From the NCBI GenBank assembly GCA_022648295.1, contig JALCME010000024.1:1-64000 (forward strand): DNA of 64,000 bases, read 5' to 3'. The notes below the pieces were generated by a model. That model saw only the letters and a program-made list of their open reading frames with translations. It was not told the origin of the DNA and made no database searches. The DNA comes from Bacteroides sp. Its GTDB lineage: Bacteria; Bacteroidota; Bacteroidia; Bacteroidales; Bacteroidaceae. The position numbers and the translations under genes are program-made. This document shows positions 26,359-33,995 of the stretch, piece after piece (position 1 is the stretch's first letter; every line of letters starts with the position of its first letter).

Positions 26359-26390
26359 CAAAGGAACGAATTATTTATCAGATACACAAA
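26359..26390 (-). promoter_or_regulatory. Promoter of rplS
   Basis: On the minus strand TTTG (26387-26390), 20 bases, then TTCCTTTG (26359-26366; one mismatch to TAnnTTTG). It leaves an untranslated leader of about 85 bases before the rplS ATG. Confidence 0.6.
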
Positions 26391-26410
26391 CTATTTACTC
26401 TTTTTCTTCC

Positions 26411-27310
26411 TTAACGTTCTCTTGAATAATATTTGGAGCGAGAAGAGGCGGATGTGGACCTTTTTGATGAAGAAGAATTCTCACTTTGTCTGGTACTCTC
26501 AGTACTCCGTACATTAGAAGAGGTGCGAACTTTGTACCCCGACCTAACATTCTTACTGTCTGTGCTATGAGAAGTTCTACTAACGCTCTTGTCTTCTTTA
26601 TTGTTTCTGTTATCAGATGCACGATTATTTTCATTCATTCTTTCACTCTTAGACCTATTGCTTGAGCTATGGCGAATGGTATACACGTCATCTCTTGAAG
26701 GCCGACGTTCCGGTTCGATACGATTTCTCATAGAACCAAAATCAGAACGTCGATAAGTAACAAAAGAACGATGATTACGAATGTGATATGAACCATTATA
26801 AAAAGGGTGGTCGTATTGTCCTTTATAATAACTTACTCCAGCATAGCGTGTACGGTAATGATTTCCTTTATATGTATAGTAATGATATGGACGTGGGAAA
26901 TAAAAAAGTCCATGATTAGAATAAGTAATATAGACACGAAAATGCCAGCTCCCGGCACTAGCGTAAATAGGACGGAAAAAATAATCCGTATGAATAAAGC
27001 GACGATATTGACTGTAACTCAAAACCCAACGCAAATCGTCATTACGAACATCCAAGCAATCATAATAACGGTTAAGGGCCCACTCTTCACCGCGTATTAC
27101 ATCATCCATTAAATAGCGGACTTTGGAAATGAAATCGTAGTTTATTTCATAAACATCATTATATTGTCTCGTATTAAGGCTCAACTCATAAGCCATTTTA
27201 TCAGTAAGGAAACGCGTCTCTTCACGCATTCTACTATTACTCATAGCCTCCATGCTCACGCTGCAAGCAGTACTCATAAAGGCAAGCATAACAAATAATA
27301 TTTTTTTCAT
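26411..27310 (-). CDS. Exported basic protein of unknown function
   Basis: 299 residues, not recognised as a known family. A signal with a lipobox-like STAC (residues 13-16) suggests a lipoprotein. Residues about 25-110 are predicted helical and charged (METRF, LNRYYDCLDVRNDDLRWVLSYSQYRRF); residues about 110-185 are rich in Tyr, His and Phe (FYFPRPYHYYTYKGNHYRTRYAG); from about 190 to the end the chain is dominated by Arg, Ser and Asn with repeated SxxS and RS stretches and is probably disordered. The mixture suggests a cell envelope protein that binds an acidic polymer, but that is only inference. It lies between rplS and a CvfB-like gene on the same strand. Confidence 0.75.
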   Translation of the reverse strand: MKKILFVMLAFMSTACSVSMEAMSNSRMREETRFLTDKMAYELSLNTRQYNDVYEINYDFISKVRYLMDDVIRGEEWALNRYYDCLDVRNDDLRWVLSYSQYRRFIHTDYFFRPIYASAGSWHFRVYITYSNHGLFYFPRPYHYYTYKGNHYRTRYAGVSYYKGQYDHPFYNGSYHIRNHRSFVTYRRSDFGSMRNRIEPERRPSRDDVYTIRHSSSNRSKSERMNENNRASDNRNNKEDKSVSRTSHSTDSKNVRSGYKVRTSSNVRSTESTRQSENSSSSKRSTSASSRSKYYSRER

Positions 27311-27421
27311 CGTTGTACAATTTTTGAGTTCATAAATTGTCTATTCCTCTCTCATAAACAAAAATAGGGGAAGAATCTCCCCCACCTTGTTATTTCCCTC
27401 TATTCTTAAATAGGGAAATCC

Positions 27422-28279
27422 CTATTTTATACCAAGTTCCCGGTTATCAACCAAAAGAATAGCATCTTTCTGCAAAAGAATAAGATGTTTTTTATACAGA
27501 TCTCCTATTCCTTTTTTAAAGGTTTTCTTACTTACACCAAAAGTATTGTAAACGACATCAGCCGGACTTTTATCAGTAAACGAAATGCGACCACCATGTT
27601 CTTTAATATAGTGTAGCAGCGTCTTTGAAAAATCATCTACTTTCTCGAAACCAGGTTTTTGAAGCATTAAGTCTATTTTCCCATCTTCTCTTACCTGTTT
27701 AATATAAGCTTTCAACACATCCCCTACATGAAGCGGCTGAAAAATTTCACTTTCATAAAGTAAACCAGCATATTTGTTGTCTATGATAGCCTTAAATCCC
27801 AAATCTGTTTTCTGCCAAATAAGAATATCAACCTCTTCTCCGGAAGTATAAGAGGGATTCTCTTTAGACAAATATCGATCTATTTTAGCAGAAGCAACAA
27901 TTCGATAACTTTCATCGTCAACATGGACATAGACTATATACTTCTTGCCAACCAGCATCTTCATCTTTTGCTCACCAAACGGCACAAACAGATCTTTCAT
28001 TAGTCCCCAATTTAGAAAAGCTCCAAACTGATTGACCCATGCCACTTCCAGAAAGGCAAATTTCCCCACCTCCACTAACGGAGCCAAAGTCGTTGCAACC
28101 AACCGTTCCTCATTATCAAGATAGACAAAAACATTTAGCTGATCACCTAGTTCACAGTTTTCAGGCACATAACGTTTGGGAAGTAATATCTCCCCTTCTT
28201 CTCCACCATTCAGATAAACGCCAAAATCAACTCTTTTTACAACTTCCAGGAGATTGAATTTTCCTAATGCTATACCCAT
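27422..28279 (-). CDS. CvfB-like S1 domain RNA-binding protein
   Basis: 285 residues, matching the CvfB family: several S1-like beta-barrel domains followed by a winged-helix region. VDFGVYLNGGEEGEILLPKRYVP (about 17-39) is the first S1-like module, VNQFGAFLNWGLMKDLFVPF the second and KTDLGFKAIIDNKYAGLLYESEIF the third; the end, FGVSKKTFKKGIGDLYKKHLILL, is the winged helix. Family members bind RNA and affect expression of many genes, including virulence genes in Staphylococcus. It is transcribed from a -7 box at 28298-28305, divergently from mdh. Confidence 0.85.
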   Translation of the reverse strand: MGIALGKFNLLEVVKRVDFGVYLNGGEEGEILLPKRYVPENCELGDQLNVFVYLDNEERLVATTLAPLVEVGKFAFLEVAWVNQFGAFLNWGLMKDLFVPFGEQKMKMLVGKKYIVYVHVDDESYRIVASAKIDRYLSKENPSYTSGEEVDILIWQKTDLGFKAIIDNKYAGLLYESEIFQPLHVGDVLKAYIKQVREDGKIDLMLQKPGFEKVDDFSKTLLHYIKEHGGRISFTDKSPADVVYNTFGVSKKTFKKGIGDLYKKHLILLQKDAILLVDNRELGIK

Positions 28280-28297
28280 TTATTTTTGTATTTGCAG

Positions 28298-28305
28298 CAA
28301 AGATA
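28298..28305 (-). promoter_or_regulatory. -7 box of the CvfB-like gene
   Basis: TATCTTTG on the minus strand, an exact -7 match, 18 bases before the start codon. The leader would be very short. Confidence 0.45.
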
Positions 28306-28373
28306 AATATAAGGAATAACTTTTCAATCTAAACCATAACTTTTTTTTATGAACAAAATCCACTAAAAAGAGT

Positions 28374-28381
28374 TATCTTTG
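28374..28381 (+). promoter_or_regulatory. -7 box of malate dehydrogenase
   Basis: TATCTTTG, an exact -7 match, 54 bases before the mdh start codon at 28436. The -33 region is AT-rich without a clear TTTG. Confidence 0.5.
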
Positions 28382-28435
28382 TAGTACAAACTCAAAACAA
28401 TGAAAGGATTATTCACCTTTTAAATACATAAAATT

Positions 28436-29437
28436 ATGGAATTTCTAACTAATGAAAAGTTGACGATTGTAGGAGCTGCAGGTATGATTGGCTCCAACAT
28501 GGCACAAACTGCCATAATGATGCACCTAACCCCTAACATCTGTTTGTATGATCCTTATGCACCCGGGCTGGAAGGAGTAGCAGAAGAAATGTTCCACTGC
28601 GGCTTTGAAGGCTTAAACTTGACGTTCACTTCCAATATTAAAGAAGCTCTGTCCGATGCTAAATACATCGTCTCTTCGGGAGGTGCTGCACGTAAAGCGG
28701 GCATGACCCGGGAGGATTTATTGAAAGGGAATGCTGCCATCGCCGAAGAGTTCGGTAAAAACATCAAAGCATATTGCCCAAATGTAAAACATGTGGTAGT
28801 CATCTTTAACCCAGCTGATATTACAGGCTTAATCACATTGTTGTATTCAGGGCTGAAACCTTCACAGGTAACAACGCTTGCCGCCCTTGACAGTACCAGA
28901 TTACGTAGTGAATTAGCTAAGCACTTCCATATCTCTCCAGACAAAATAGAGAATTGCCGTACTTATGGCGGACATGGAGAACAAATGGCCGTTTATGCTT
29001 CAACAGCTAAAGTAGAAGGTAAAAATTTACTTGATTTAATTGGAAGTCCTGCATTAACGACAGAAGAATGGAAAGAAATTCAAATCAGAGTAACCAAAGG
29101 GGGCGCCAATATCATCAACCTTCGCGGACGTTCTTCTTTCCAAAGCCCATCTTACGTTTCCATTGAGATGATTGCAGCCGTCATGGGAGGAAAGCCTTTC
29201 CGCTGGCCCGTCGGAACATATGTTCACAGCCATGGTTTTGAACATATTATGATGGCTATGGAAACGGAACTAACCCCAAAAGGAGTGCTTTATAAAGATT
29301 TGAAAGGTACTCCCGAAGAAGAGAGCAAGTTGAAAGAGAGCTATGCTCATTTATGCAAATTACGCGATGAGGTAATCGAAATGGGAGTTCTCCCAGCCAT
29401 CAAAGATTGGAAAGACATTAATCCGCATCTCGCCTGA
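28436..29437 (+). CDS. mdh: Malate dehydrogenase (Bacteroidales type)
   Basis: 333 residues. An N-terminal Rossmann fold begins LTIVGAAGMIGSNMAQTA (about 8-25), with Asp in LYDPYAPG following the second strand. ALDSTRLRSELAKHFH carries a substrate-binding Arg, and CRTYGGHGEQMAVYAS carries the catalytic His region. The enzyme interconverts malate and oxaloacetate with NAD, part of the reductive branch leading to succinate in Bacteroides fermentation. It is slightly longer than E. coli Mdh. It is monocistronic with a terminator downstream. Confidence 0.92.
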   Translation: MEFLTNEKLTIVGAAGMIGSNMAQTAIMMHLTPNICLYDPYAPGLEGVAEEMFHCGFEGLNLTFTSNIKEALSDAKYIVSSGGAARKAGMTREDLLKGNAAIAEEFGKNIKAYCPNVKHVVVIFNPADITGLITLLYSGLKPSQVTTLAALDSTRLRSELAKHFHISPDKIENCRTYGGHGEQMAVYASTAKVEGKNLLDLIGSPALTTEEWKEIQIRVTKGGANIINLRGRSSFQSPSYVSIEMIAAVMGGKPFRWPVGTYVHSHGFEHIMMAMETELTPKGVLYKDLKGTPEEESKLKESYAHLCKLRDEVIEMGVLPAIKDWKDINPHLA

Positions 29438-29477
29438 TTTTCTATTAGATACACTTAATTTTTATTTAAAAACACAT

Positions 29478-29525
29478 CCCCTTTGCACTAAGGAAACAGA
29501 GGTGCAAGGGGGAACTTTATTTTTA
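29478..29525 (+). terminator. Terminator of mdh
   Basis: CCCCTTTGCAC (29478-29488) pairs with GTGCAAGGGG (29502-29511) with one bulged T, followed by a T-rich run ending near 29525. Confidence 0.8.
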
Positions 29526-29534
29526 AAAAAAGCC

Positions 29535-29565
29535 TTTGCCGTATAAAAAAAACTATTTATCTTTG
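29535..29565 (+). promoter_or_regulatory. Promoter of the tRNA-Phe/tRNA-Pro unit
   Basis: TTTG (29535-29538), 19 bases, TATCTTTG (29558-29565): a perfect Bacteroides -33/-7 promoter. It predicts a start near 29572, just ahead of the first tRNA. Confidence 0.85.
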
Positions 29566-29580
29566 CACCCGCAAACAAAA

Positions 29581-29653
29581 GGTGCCATAGCTCAGTTGGT
29601 AGAGCAAAGGACTGAAAATCCTTGTGTCCCCGGTTCGATTCCTGGTGGCACCA
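29581..29653 (+). tRNA. tRNA-Phe (anticodon GAA)
   Basis: Acceptor arms GGTGCCA and TGGCACC pair, the D arm contains AGCTCAGTTGGTAGAGC, the anticodon loop CTGAAAA gives GAA, and GGTTCGATTCC forms the T loop. 73 bases with discriminator A; the CCA end is not encoded. Confidence 0.97.
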
Positions 29654-29663
29654 CGTTAAGCAG

Positions 29664-29736
29664 CGGAATGTAGCGCAGTTGGTAGCGCACTACGTTCGGG
29701 ACGTAGGGGTCGGGCGTTCGAGTCGCCTCATTCCGA
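29664..29736 (+). tRNA. tRNA-Pro (anticodon CGG)
   Basis: Acceptor arms CGGAATG and CATTCCG pair; the anticodon stem CTACG/CGTAG encloses TTCGGGA, giving CGG. The T loop is GTTCGAGTC. CCA is not encoded. It follows tRNA-Phe by 10 bases and shares its promoter and terminator. Confidence 0.97.
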
Positions 29737-29741
29737 CACAT

Positions 29742-29775
29742 AAGGCTTGACTTTCAAAGAGTTAAGCCTTTTTTA
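29742..29775 (+). terminator. Terminator of the tRNA unit
   Basis: AAGGCTT..ACT (29742-29752) pairs with AGT..AAGCCTT (29760-29770), followed by TTTT. Confidence 0.8.
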
Positions 29776-29815
29776 TTCCGCTATTGTTCCGCAAAATCAC
29801 CGATAGAATAAAAAC

Positions 29816-29855
29816 AGAGGTATTTCCAACATGGATTTACCTCTTTCTTTTTACC
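29816..29855 (+). terminator. Second hairpin with pyrimidine tail after the tRNAs
   Basis: AGAGGTA..TCC (29816-29827) pairs with GGA..TACCTCT (29833-29844), 10 of 12 positions, followed by TTCTTTTT. It may be a back-up terminator or the end of an unseen small RNA. Confidence 0.4.
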
Positions 29856-30429
29856 TTTCTACAAATGCCTTTGGAAGTGTCCGATAGTGCTTTTAAATCC
29901 AATTAGGAGTGTAGAAAGAATCCTTCCCCTTTTCAATAATCACATAGAATTCATATATATGGGATCATGTATCGTAGCTTTCTCTATAAAATATCAAATG
30001 AAGTAAAAAAATAGATATCTTGCGTAATTCTCTCATTTGTATATATATTCATGGGATAACATTTCATTGACCAGACCATTTTCCTTTCGTTGTTTTATCT
30101 TCGAGAATACCTTATATTTTGGTGCTGTCTCCGACATATATACACTAATTAAGAAAAATGCGTTTTTTGCTTTCAATAAGATGTGCAAAGGGATACAGAA
30201 GCTGAAAGCAAAAATAGCTATTAAAAAAAATTCCACCGCTTCTCCTGTTTATTTTTACTAAATTCCGTATTTTAGCAAAACATTCTCCCATCTTATTACA
30301 ACATTAAACCACCTTCTATCTATCATCACTCCACTAAAGCGTAAATTAGTCCTATTAAAACTGCAAGAATATGCAATTTCAGAAACATTCAAGTGGAGCA
30401 TAGTATAAAAAGGATAAAAATTCCACGAT

Positions 30430-30489
30430 TTATGCATATATATTTCAATATATTCCCTAATTTTGCATCGAAAAGAATATTTATGCAGA
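30430..30489 (+). promoter_or_regulatory. argR promoter region with possible ArgR operators
   Basis: TAATTTTG at 30458-30465 fits the -7 consensus, 26 bases ahead of argR. Around it are AT-rich near-palindromes resembling ARG-box half-sites, such as TATGCATATATATTTCA (from about 30431) and GAATATTTATGCA (30475-30487). Autoregulation by ArgR is expected in the family; the exact operators are a guess. Confidence 0.35.
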
Positions 30490-30490
30490 A

Positions 30491-30964
30491 ATGAAAAAGA
30501 AAGCCAATCGATTAGACGCCATCAAAATGATTATTTCAAGTCAGGAAATCGGTTCACAGGAAGAATTGTTGCAAGCACTCGAAAAAGAAAGTTTCGAACT
30601 AACGCAAGCAACTCTTTCGCGTGACTTGAAGCAGTTGAAAGTAGCCAAGGCAGCCAATATGAACGGCAAATATGTCTATGTGCTCCCGAATAACATTATG
30701 TATAAGCGCAACACAGACCAGAACGCAAGCGAAATGCTGATGACTAGTGGATTTATTTCTTTGCAATTTTCTGGAAATATTGCTGTTATCCGCACACGCA
30801 CCGGATATGCCAGCAGCATGGCATACGATATTGACAACCGGGAGTGCCCGACCATACTGGGCACAATCGCAGGTGACGATACGATTATGCTAGTTTTGCA
30901 CGAAGCCGCTTCACACGAAGAGGTACGGTATTTTCTCTCACAAATAATTCCGAATTTACATTAA
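30491..30964 (+). CDS. argR: Arginine repressor ArgR
   Basis: 157 residues, normal for ArgR, an arginine-sensing hexameric DNA-binding protein. The N-terminal winged helix spans about residues 1-72, with SQEELLQALEKESFELTQATLSRDLKQL as the recognition region. The C-terminal hexamerisation and arginine-binding domain includes GTIAGDDTIMLVL, with the Asp pair that binds arginine. It heads a cluster of arginine genes on the same strand (GNAT, argG, pspC-like, argC, argD), which it presumably controls along with itself. Confidence 0.95.
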   Translation: MKKKANRLDAIKMIISSQEIGSQEELLQALEKESFELTQATLSRDLKQLKVAKAANMNGKYVYVLPNNIMYKRNTDQNASEMLMTSGFISLQFSGNIAVIRTRTGYASSMAYDIDNRECPTILGTIAGDDTIMLVLHEAASHEEVRYFLSQIIPNLH

Positions 30965-31015
30965 AGTAATACATATAATATATACATATATTTAATTCTG
31001 AACAGACAAGAAGAA

Positions 31016-31585
31016 ATGGATGCTAAACAAATAGATGTGATGGTGGCAGATGCCTCACATGAAGTTTATGTAGATAAAATTCTGGAAACAATCCGGGAGG
31101 CTGCAAAAGTTCGCGGAACTGGTATAGCAGAACGCACACATGAGTATGTGGCAACAAAAATGAGGGAAGGAAAAGCTATTATTGCTTTGGACGGAGAAGA
31201 ATTCGCCGGTTTCACCTATATTGAAAGCTGGGGAAATAAACAATATGTAGCCACCTCGGGGTTAATTGTACACCCAAACTATCGTGGTTTGGGACTCGCA
31301 AAACGAATAAAGCAAGCGTCCTTCCAACTGGCCCGATTGCGTTGGCCCCATGCAAAAATATTCAGTCTTACCAGTGGGGCGGCAGTAATGAAAATGAATA
31401 CGGAACTGGGATACGTACCAGTGACATTCAATGAACTAACAGATGATGATGCTTTCTGGAAAGGATGCGAAGGATGTACCAACCATGACATACTAATGGC
31501 CAAGAACCGAAAATTCTGTATTTGCACAGCAATGCTTTATGATCCAGACGCACATAAAAAAGAAGAAAATTCAGATAAACAATAA
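31016..31585 (+). CDS. GNAT acyltransferase of the arginine operon, candidate N-acylglutamate synthase
   Basis: 189 residues with a GNAT fold. ATSGLIVHPNYRGLGLAKRIKQ (about 79-100) is motif A with the CoA-binding R-G-L-G-L turn; IFSLTSGAAVMKMNTELGYVPV follows as the second half. The C-terminus has a Cys-rich piece, CEGCTNHDILMAKNRKFCICTAM. It lies between argR and argG, with the argG start only 4 bases after its stop. No argA or argJ is in this window, so it is a natural candidate for the first step, acylation of glutamate. Bacteroides fragilis is known to use N-succinyl rather than N-acetyl intermediates at the carbamoylation step, so the donor could be succinyl-CoA. That assignment is inference. 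Confidence 0.75.
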   Translation: MDAKQIDVMVADASHEVYVDKILETIREAAKVRGTGIAERTHEYVATKMREGKAIIALDGEEFAGFTYIESWGNKQYVATSGLIVHPNYRGLGLAKRIKQASFQLARLRWPHAKIFSLTSGAAVMKMNTELGYVPVTFNELTDDDAFWKGCEGCTNHDILMAKNRKFCICTAMLYDPDAHKKEENSDKQ

Positions 31586-31589
31586 GGAT

Positions 31590-32795
31590 ATGGAAAAGAA
31601 GAAAAAAGTAGTAGTCGCATTCAGCGGCGGTTTGGACACTTCATTTACAGTGATGTATCTTGCTAAAGAAAAAGGATACGAAGTATATGCAGCATGCGCC
31701 AACACCGGCGGTTTCAGTGCCGAGCAACTGAAAACAAACGAAGAGAACGCCTACAAACTGGGTGCAGTGAAATATGTGACCTTAGACGTTATGCAGGAAT
31801 ATTACGAAAAGAGCCTGAAATATATGGTTTTTGGTAACGTATTGCGCAATGGAACATATCCTATTTCAGTAAGTTCGGAACGTATTTTCCAGGCACTTGC
31901 CACTGCACGTTATGCCAACGAGATAGGTGCGGATGCCATTGCGCACGGATCCACCGGTGCAGGAAACGATCAGATACGTTTTGATATGACTTTCCTTGTC
32001 ATGGCACCGGGAGTAGAAATCATCACACTGACCCGCGATATGGCTCTAAGCCGTCAGGAAGAAATTGACTATTTGAACAATCATGGATTTGCAGCCGACT
32101 TTACCAAGCTGAAATATTCCTATAATGTAGGGCTATGGGGAACATCCATTTGCGGAGGTGAAATCCTAGACTCAGCACAAGGTCTGCCGGAAAGCGCTTA
32201 CTTGAAACACGTAAAGAAGGAAGATAGCGAGCAGCTTCGCCTGACTTTTGAAAAAGGAGAACTCAAGGCGGTTAATGATGAGAAGTTTGACGACCCCATC
32301 AAAGCCATTCAAAAGGTAGAAGAAATTGGTGCTGCTTATGCCATCGGACGTGACATGCACGTAGGCGATACGATCATTGGAATCAAAGGCCGCGTAGGTT
32401 TTGAAGCAGCAGCGCCGATGCTAATTATCGGAGCCCATCGTTTTCTGGAGAAATACACGCTAAGCAAATGGCAACAATACTGGAAAGATCAGGTAGCCAA
32501 CTGGTACGGTATGTTCCTCCACGAAAGCCAATATCTGGAACCTGTCATGCGGGACATAGAAGCCATGTTGCAGGAAAGCCAGCGTAATGTTAACGGTACG
32601 GCTATTCTCGAACTCCGTCCGCTTTCATTCTCAACGGTAGGTGTGGAATCAAAAGACGATTTGGTAAAGACTAAATTCGGTGAATACGGAGAAATGCAAA
32701 AAGGATGGACCGCCGAAGATGCAAAAGGCTTTATTAAAGTCACTTCCACTCCATTGCGTGTATATTATACCAATCATAAGAACGAAAACATTTAA
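31590..32795 (+). CDS. argG: Argininosuccinate synthase
   Basis: 401 residues, the usual length. It joins citrulline and aspartate with ATP to make argininosuccinate. VVVAFSGGLDTSFTVMYLAKE (residues about 7-27) is the N-type ATP pyrophosphatase P-loop; GSTGAGNDQIRFD and EYGEMQ are further family marks. The open frame extends 17 codons upstream, overlapping the GNAT gene, but the ATG at 31590 gives the normal N-terminus. Genes on both sides are spaced 3-4 bases away, so it is translated as part of the arginine operon. Confidence 0.97.
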   Translation: MEKKKKVVVAFSGGLDTSFTVMYLAKEKGYEVYAACANTGGFSAEQLKTNEENAYKLGAVKYVTLDVMQEYYEKSLKYMVFGNVLRNGTYPISVSSERIFQALATARYANEIGADAIAHGSTGAGNDQIRFDMTFLVMAPGVEIITLTRDMALSRQEEIDYLNNHGFAADFTKLKYSYNVGLWGTSICGGEILDSAQGLPESAYLKHVKKEDSEQLRLTFEKGELKAVNDEKFDDPIKAIQKVEEIGAAYAIGRDMHVGDTIIGIKGRVGFEAAAPMLIIGAHRFLEKYTLSKWQQYWKDQVANWYGMFLHESQYLEPVMRDIEAMLQESQRNVNGTAILELRPLSFSTVGVESKDDLVKTKFGEYGEMQKGWTAEDAKGFIKVTSTPLRVYYTNHKNENI

Positions 32796-32798
32796 TTT

Positions 32799-33008
32799 AT
32801 GAGCAACAATCAGAAACAACTAAAGCGTTCACTCAATGACAGAATGCTCGCCGGTGTCTGCGGTGGTTTGGCACAGTTCCTGGGCTTAGACCCATCTCTT
32901 GTACGCATAGCTTATGCAATATTGACTGTATTTACCGCTTTTGCCGGTGTAATCATATACATTCTGATGTGGATTATTGTTCCTGAAGAAAAAAACATAG
33001 ATTTTTAA
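32799..33008 (+). CDS. Small PspC domain membrane protein
   Basis: 69 residues, almost entirely one PspC domain: LKRSLNDRMLAGVCGGLAQFLGLDPSLVRIAYAIL (about 8-42) followed by a single hydrophobic helix (about 37-60) ending YILMWIIVPEE. PspC proteins of this size are common in Bacteroidetes; in enterobacteria PspC senses envelope stress. It sits 3 bases after argG and 1 base before argC, so it must be translated with the arginine enzymes. No link between it and arginine synthesis is established. Confidence 0.9.
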   Translation: MSNNQKQLKRSLNDRMLAGVCGGLAQFLGLDPSLVRIAYAILTVFTAFAGVIIYILMWIIVPEEKNIDF

Positions 33009-33009
33009 G

Positions 33010-33978
33010 ATGATAAAAGTAGGAATTATAGGAGGGGCAGGTTATACAGCCGGCGAATTGATTCGCTTACTCATTAACCACCCCGAAGCGGAAATCGTAT
33101 TCATAAACAGTAGCAGTAATGCCGGTAATAAAATTACCGACGTACACGAAGGGCTCTACGGAGAAACGGACATGACCTTTACTGATGAACTTCCATTGGA
33201 TGAAATTGATCTTCTGTTTTTCTGTACGGCACATGGCGATACGAAGAAGTTCTTGGAAAGTCATAGCATACCGGAAGAGCTAAAGATTATAGATCTTTCG
33301 ATGGATTACCGGCTCAAAAGTGAAGACCATGATTTCGTTTACGGATTGCCGGAACTTAACCGACGGGCAACCTGCACTGCAAAGCATGTAGCCAATCCGG
33401 GATGTTTTGCCACATGTATCCAACTGGGGCTGCTTCCACTTGCCAAGAATTTAATGCTGAATGAAGACGTAATGGTAAATGCTATTACGGGAAGTACGGG
33501 AGCAGGAGTAAAACCCAGTGCTACAAGTCACTTTAGCTGGCGTAATAATAATATGAGTGTTTACAAAGCTTTCGAGCATCAACACATTCCCGAAATAAAG
33601 CAATCTCTCAAGCAATTGCAAAATAGTTTTAATTCGGAAATAGATTTTATACCTTACCGGGGAGATTTTCCAAGAGGTATCTTCGCCACTATCGTGGTAA
33701 AGACAAAAGTAGCTTTGGAAGAACTCACCAGAATGTACGAAGAATATTATACAGAAGACTCTTTTGTACATCTCGTAGATAAGAATCTAGATTTAAAGCA
33801 AGTGGTGAACACCAATAAGTGTCTGCTTCATCTGGAAAAGCATGGCAATAAACTGCTTATCATTTCCTGTATAGACAATCTATTAAAAGGTGCTAGCGGA
33901 CAAGCTGTACACAATATGAATCTGATGTTCAACCTTGAAGAAACCGTAGGATTACGATTAAAACCTTCGGCTTTTTAA
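33010..33978 (+). CDS. argC: N-acyl-gamma-glutamyl-phosphate reductase
   Basis: 322 residues. It reduces N-acylglutamyl phosphate to the semialdehyde with NADPH. GIIGGAGYTAGELIRLL (about 5-21) is the dinucleotide-binding start, and the catalytic Cys lies in VANPGCFATCIQLGLLPL near residue 137. HQHIPEIKQ and PYRGDFPRGIFATI are typical. It is shorter than the E. coli enzyme but within the family range. In this lineage the acyl group may be succinyl. It lies between the pspC-like gene and argD. Confidence 0.95.
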   Translation: MIKVGIIGGAGYTAGELIRLLINHPEAEIVFINSSSNAGNKITDVHEGLYGETDMTFTDELPLDEIDLLFFCTAHGDTKKFLESHSIPEELKIIDLSMDYRLKSEDHDFVYGLPELNRRATCTAKHVANPGCFATCIQLGLLPLAKNLMLNEDVMVNAITGSTGAGVKPSATSHFSWRNNNMSVYKAFEHQHIPEIKQSLKQLQNSFNSEIDFIPYRGDFPRGIFATIVVKTKVALEELTRMYEEYYTEDSFVHLVDKNLDLKQVVNTNKCLLHLEKHGNKLLIISCIDNLLKGASGQAVHNMNLMFNLEETVGLRLKPSAF

Positions 33979-33995
33979 AGTAATTTATAATCAAC

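Larger units (their letters stand above)
29737..30490. other. Long non-coding stretch between the tRNAs and argR
   Basis: About 750 bases without a convincing gene. The small open frames here have no recognisable features. It contains the tRNA terminator (29742-29775), a second hairpin (29816-29844) followed by a pyrimidine run, AT-rich sequence, and near its end the argR promoter with possible operator half-sites. Confidence 0.6.

Noticed and set aside
30037..30261. 74-codon plus-strand frame upstream of argR
   Set aside because: Composition is that of translated AT-rich non-coding DNA, and no start signal or homology is recognisable.
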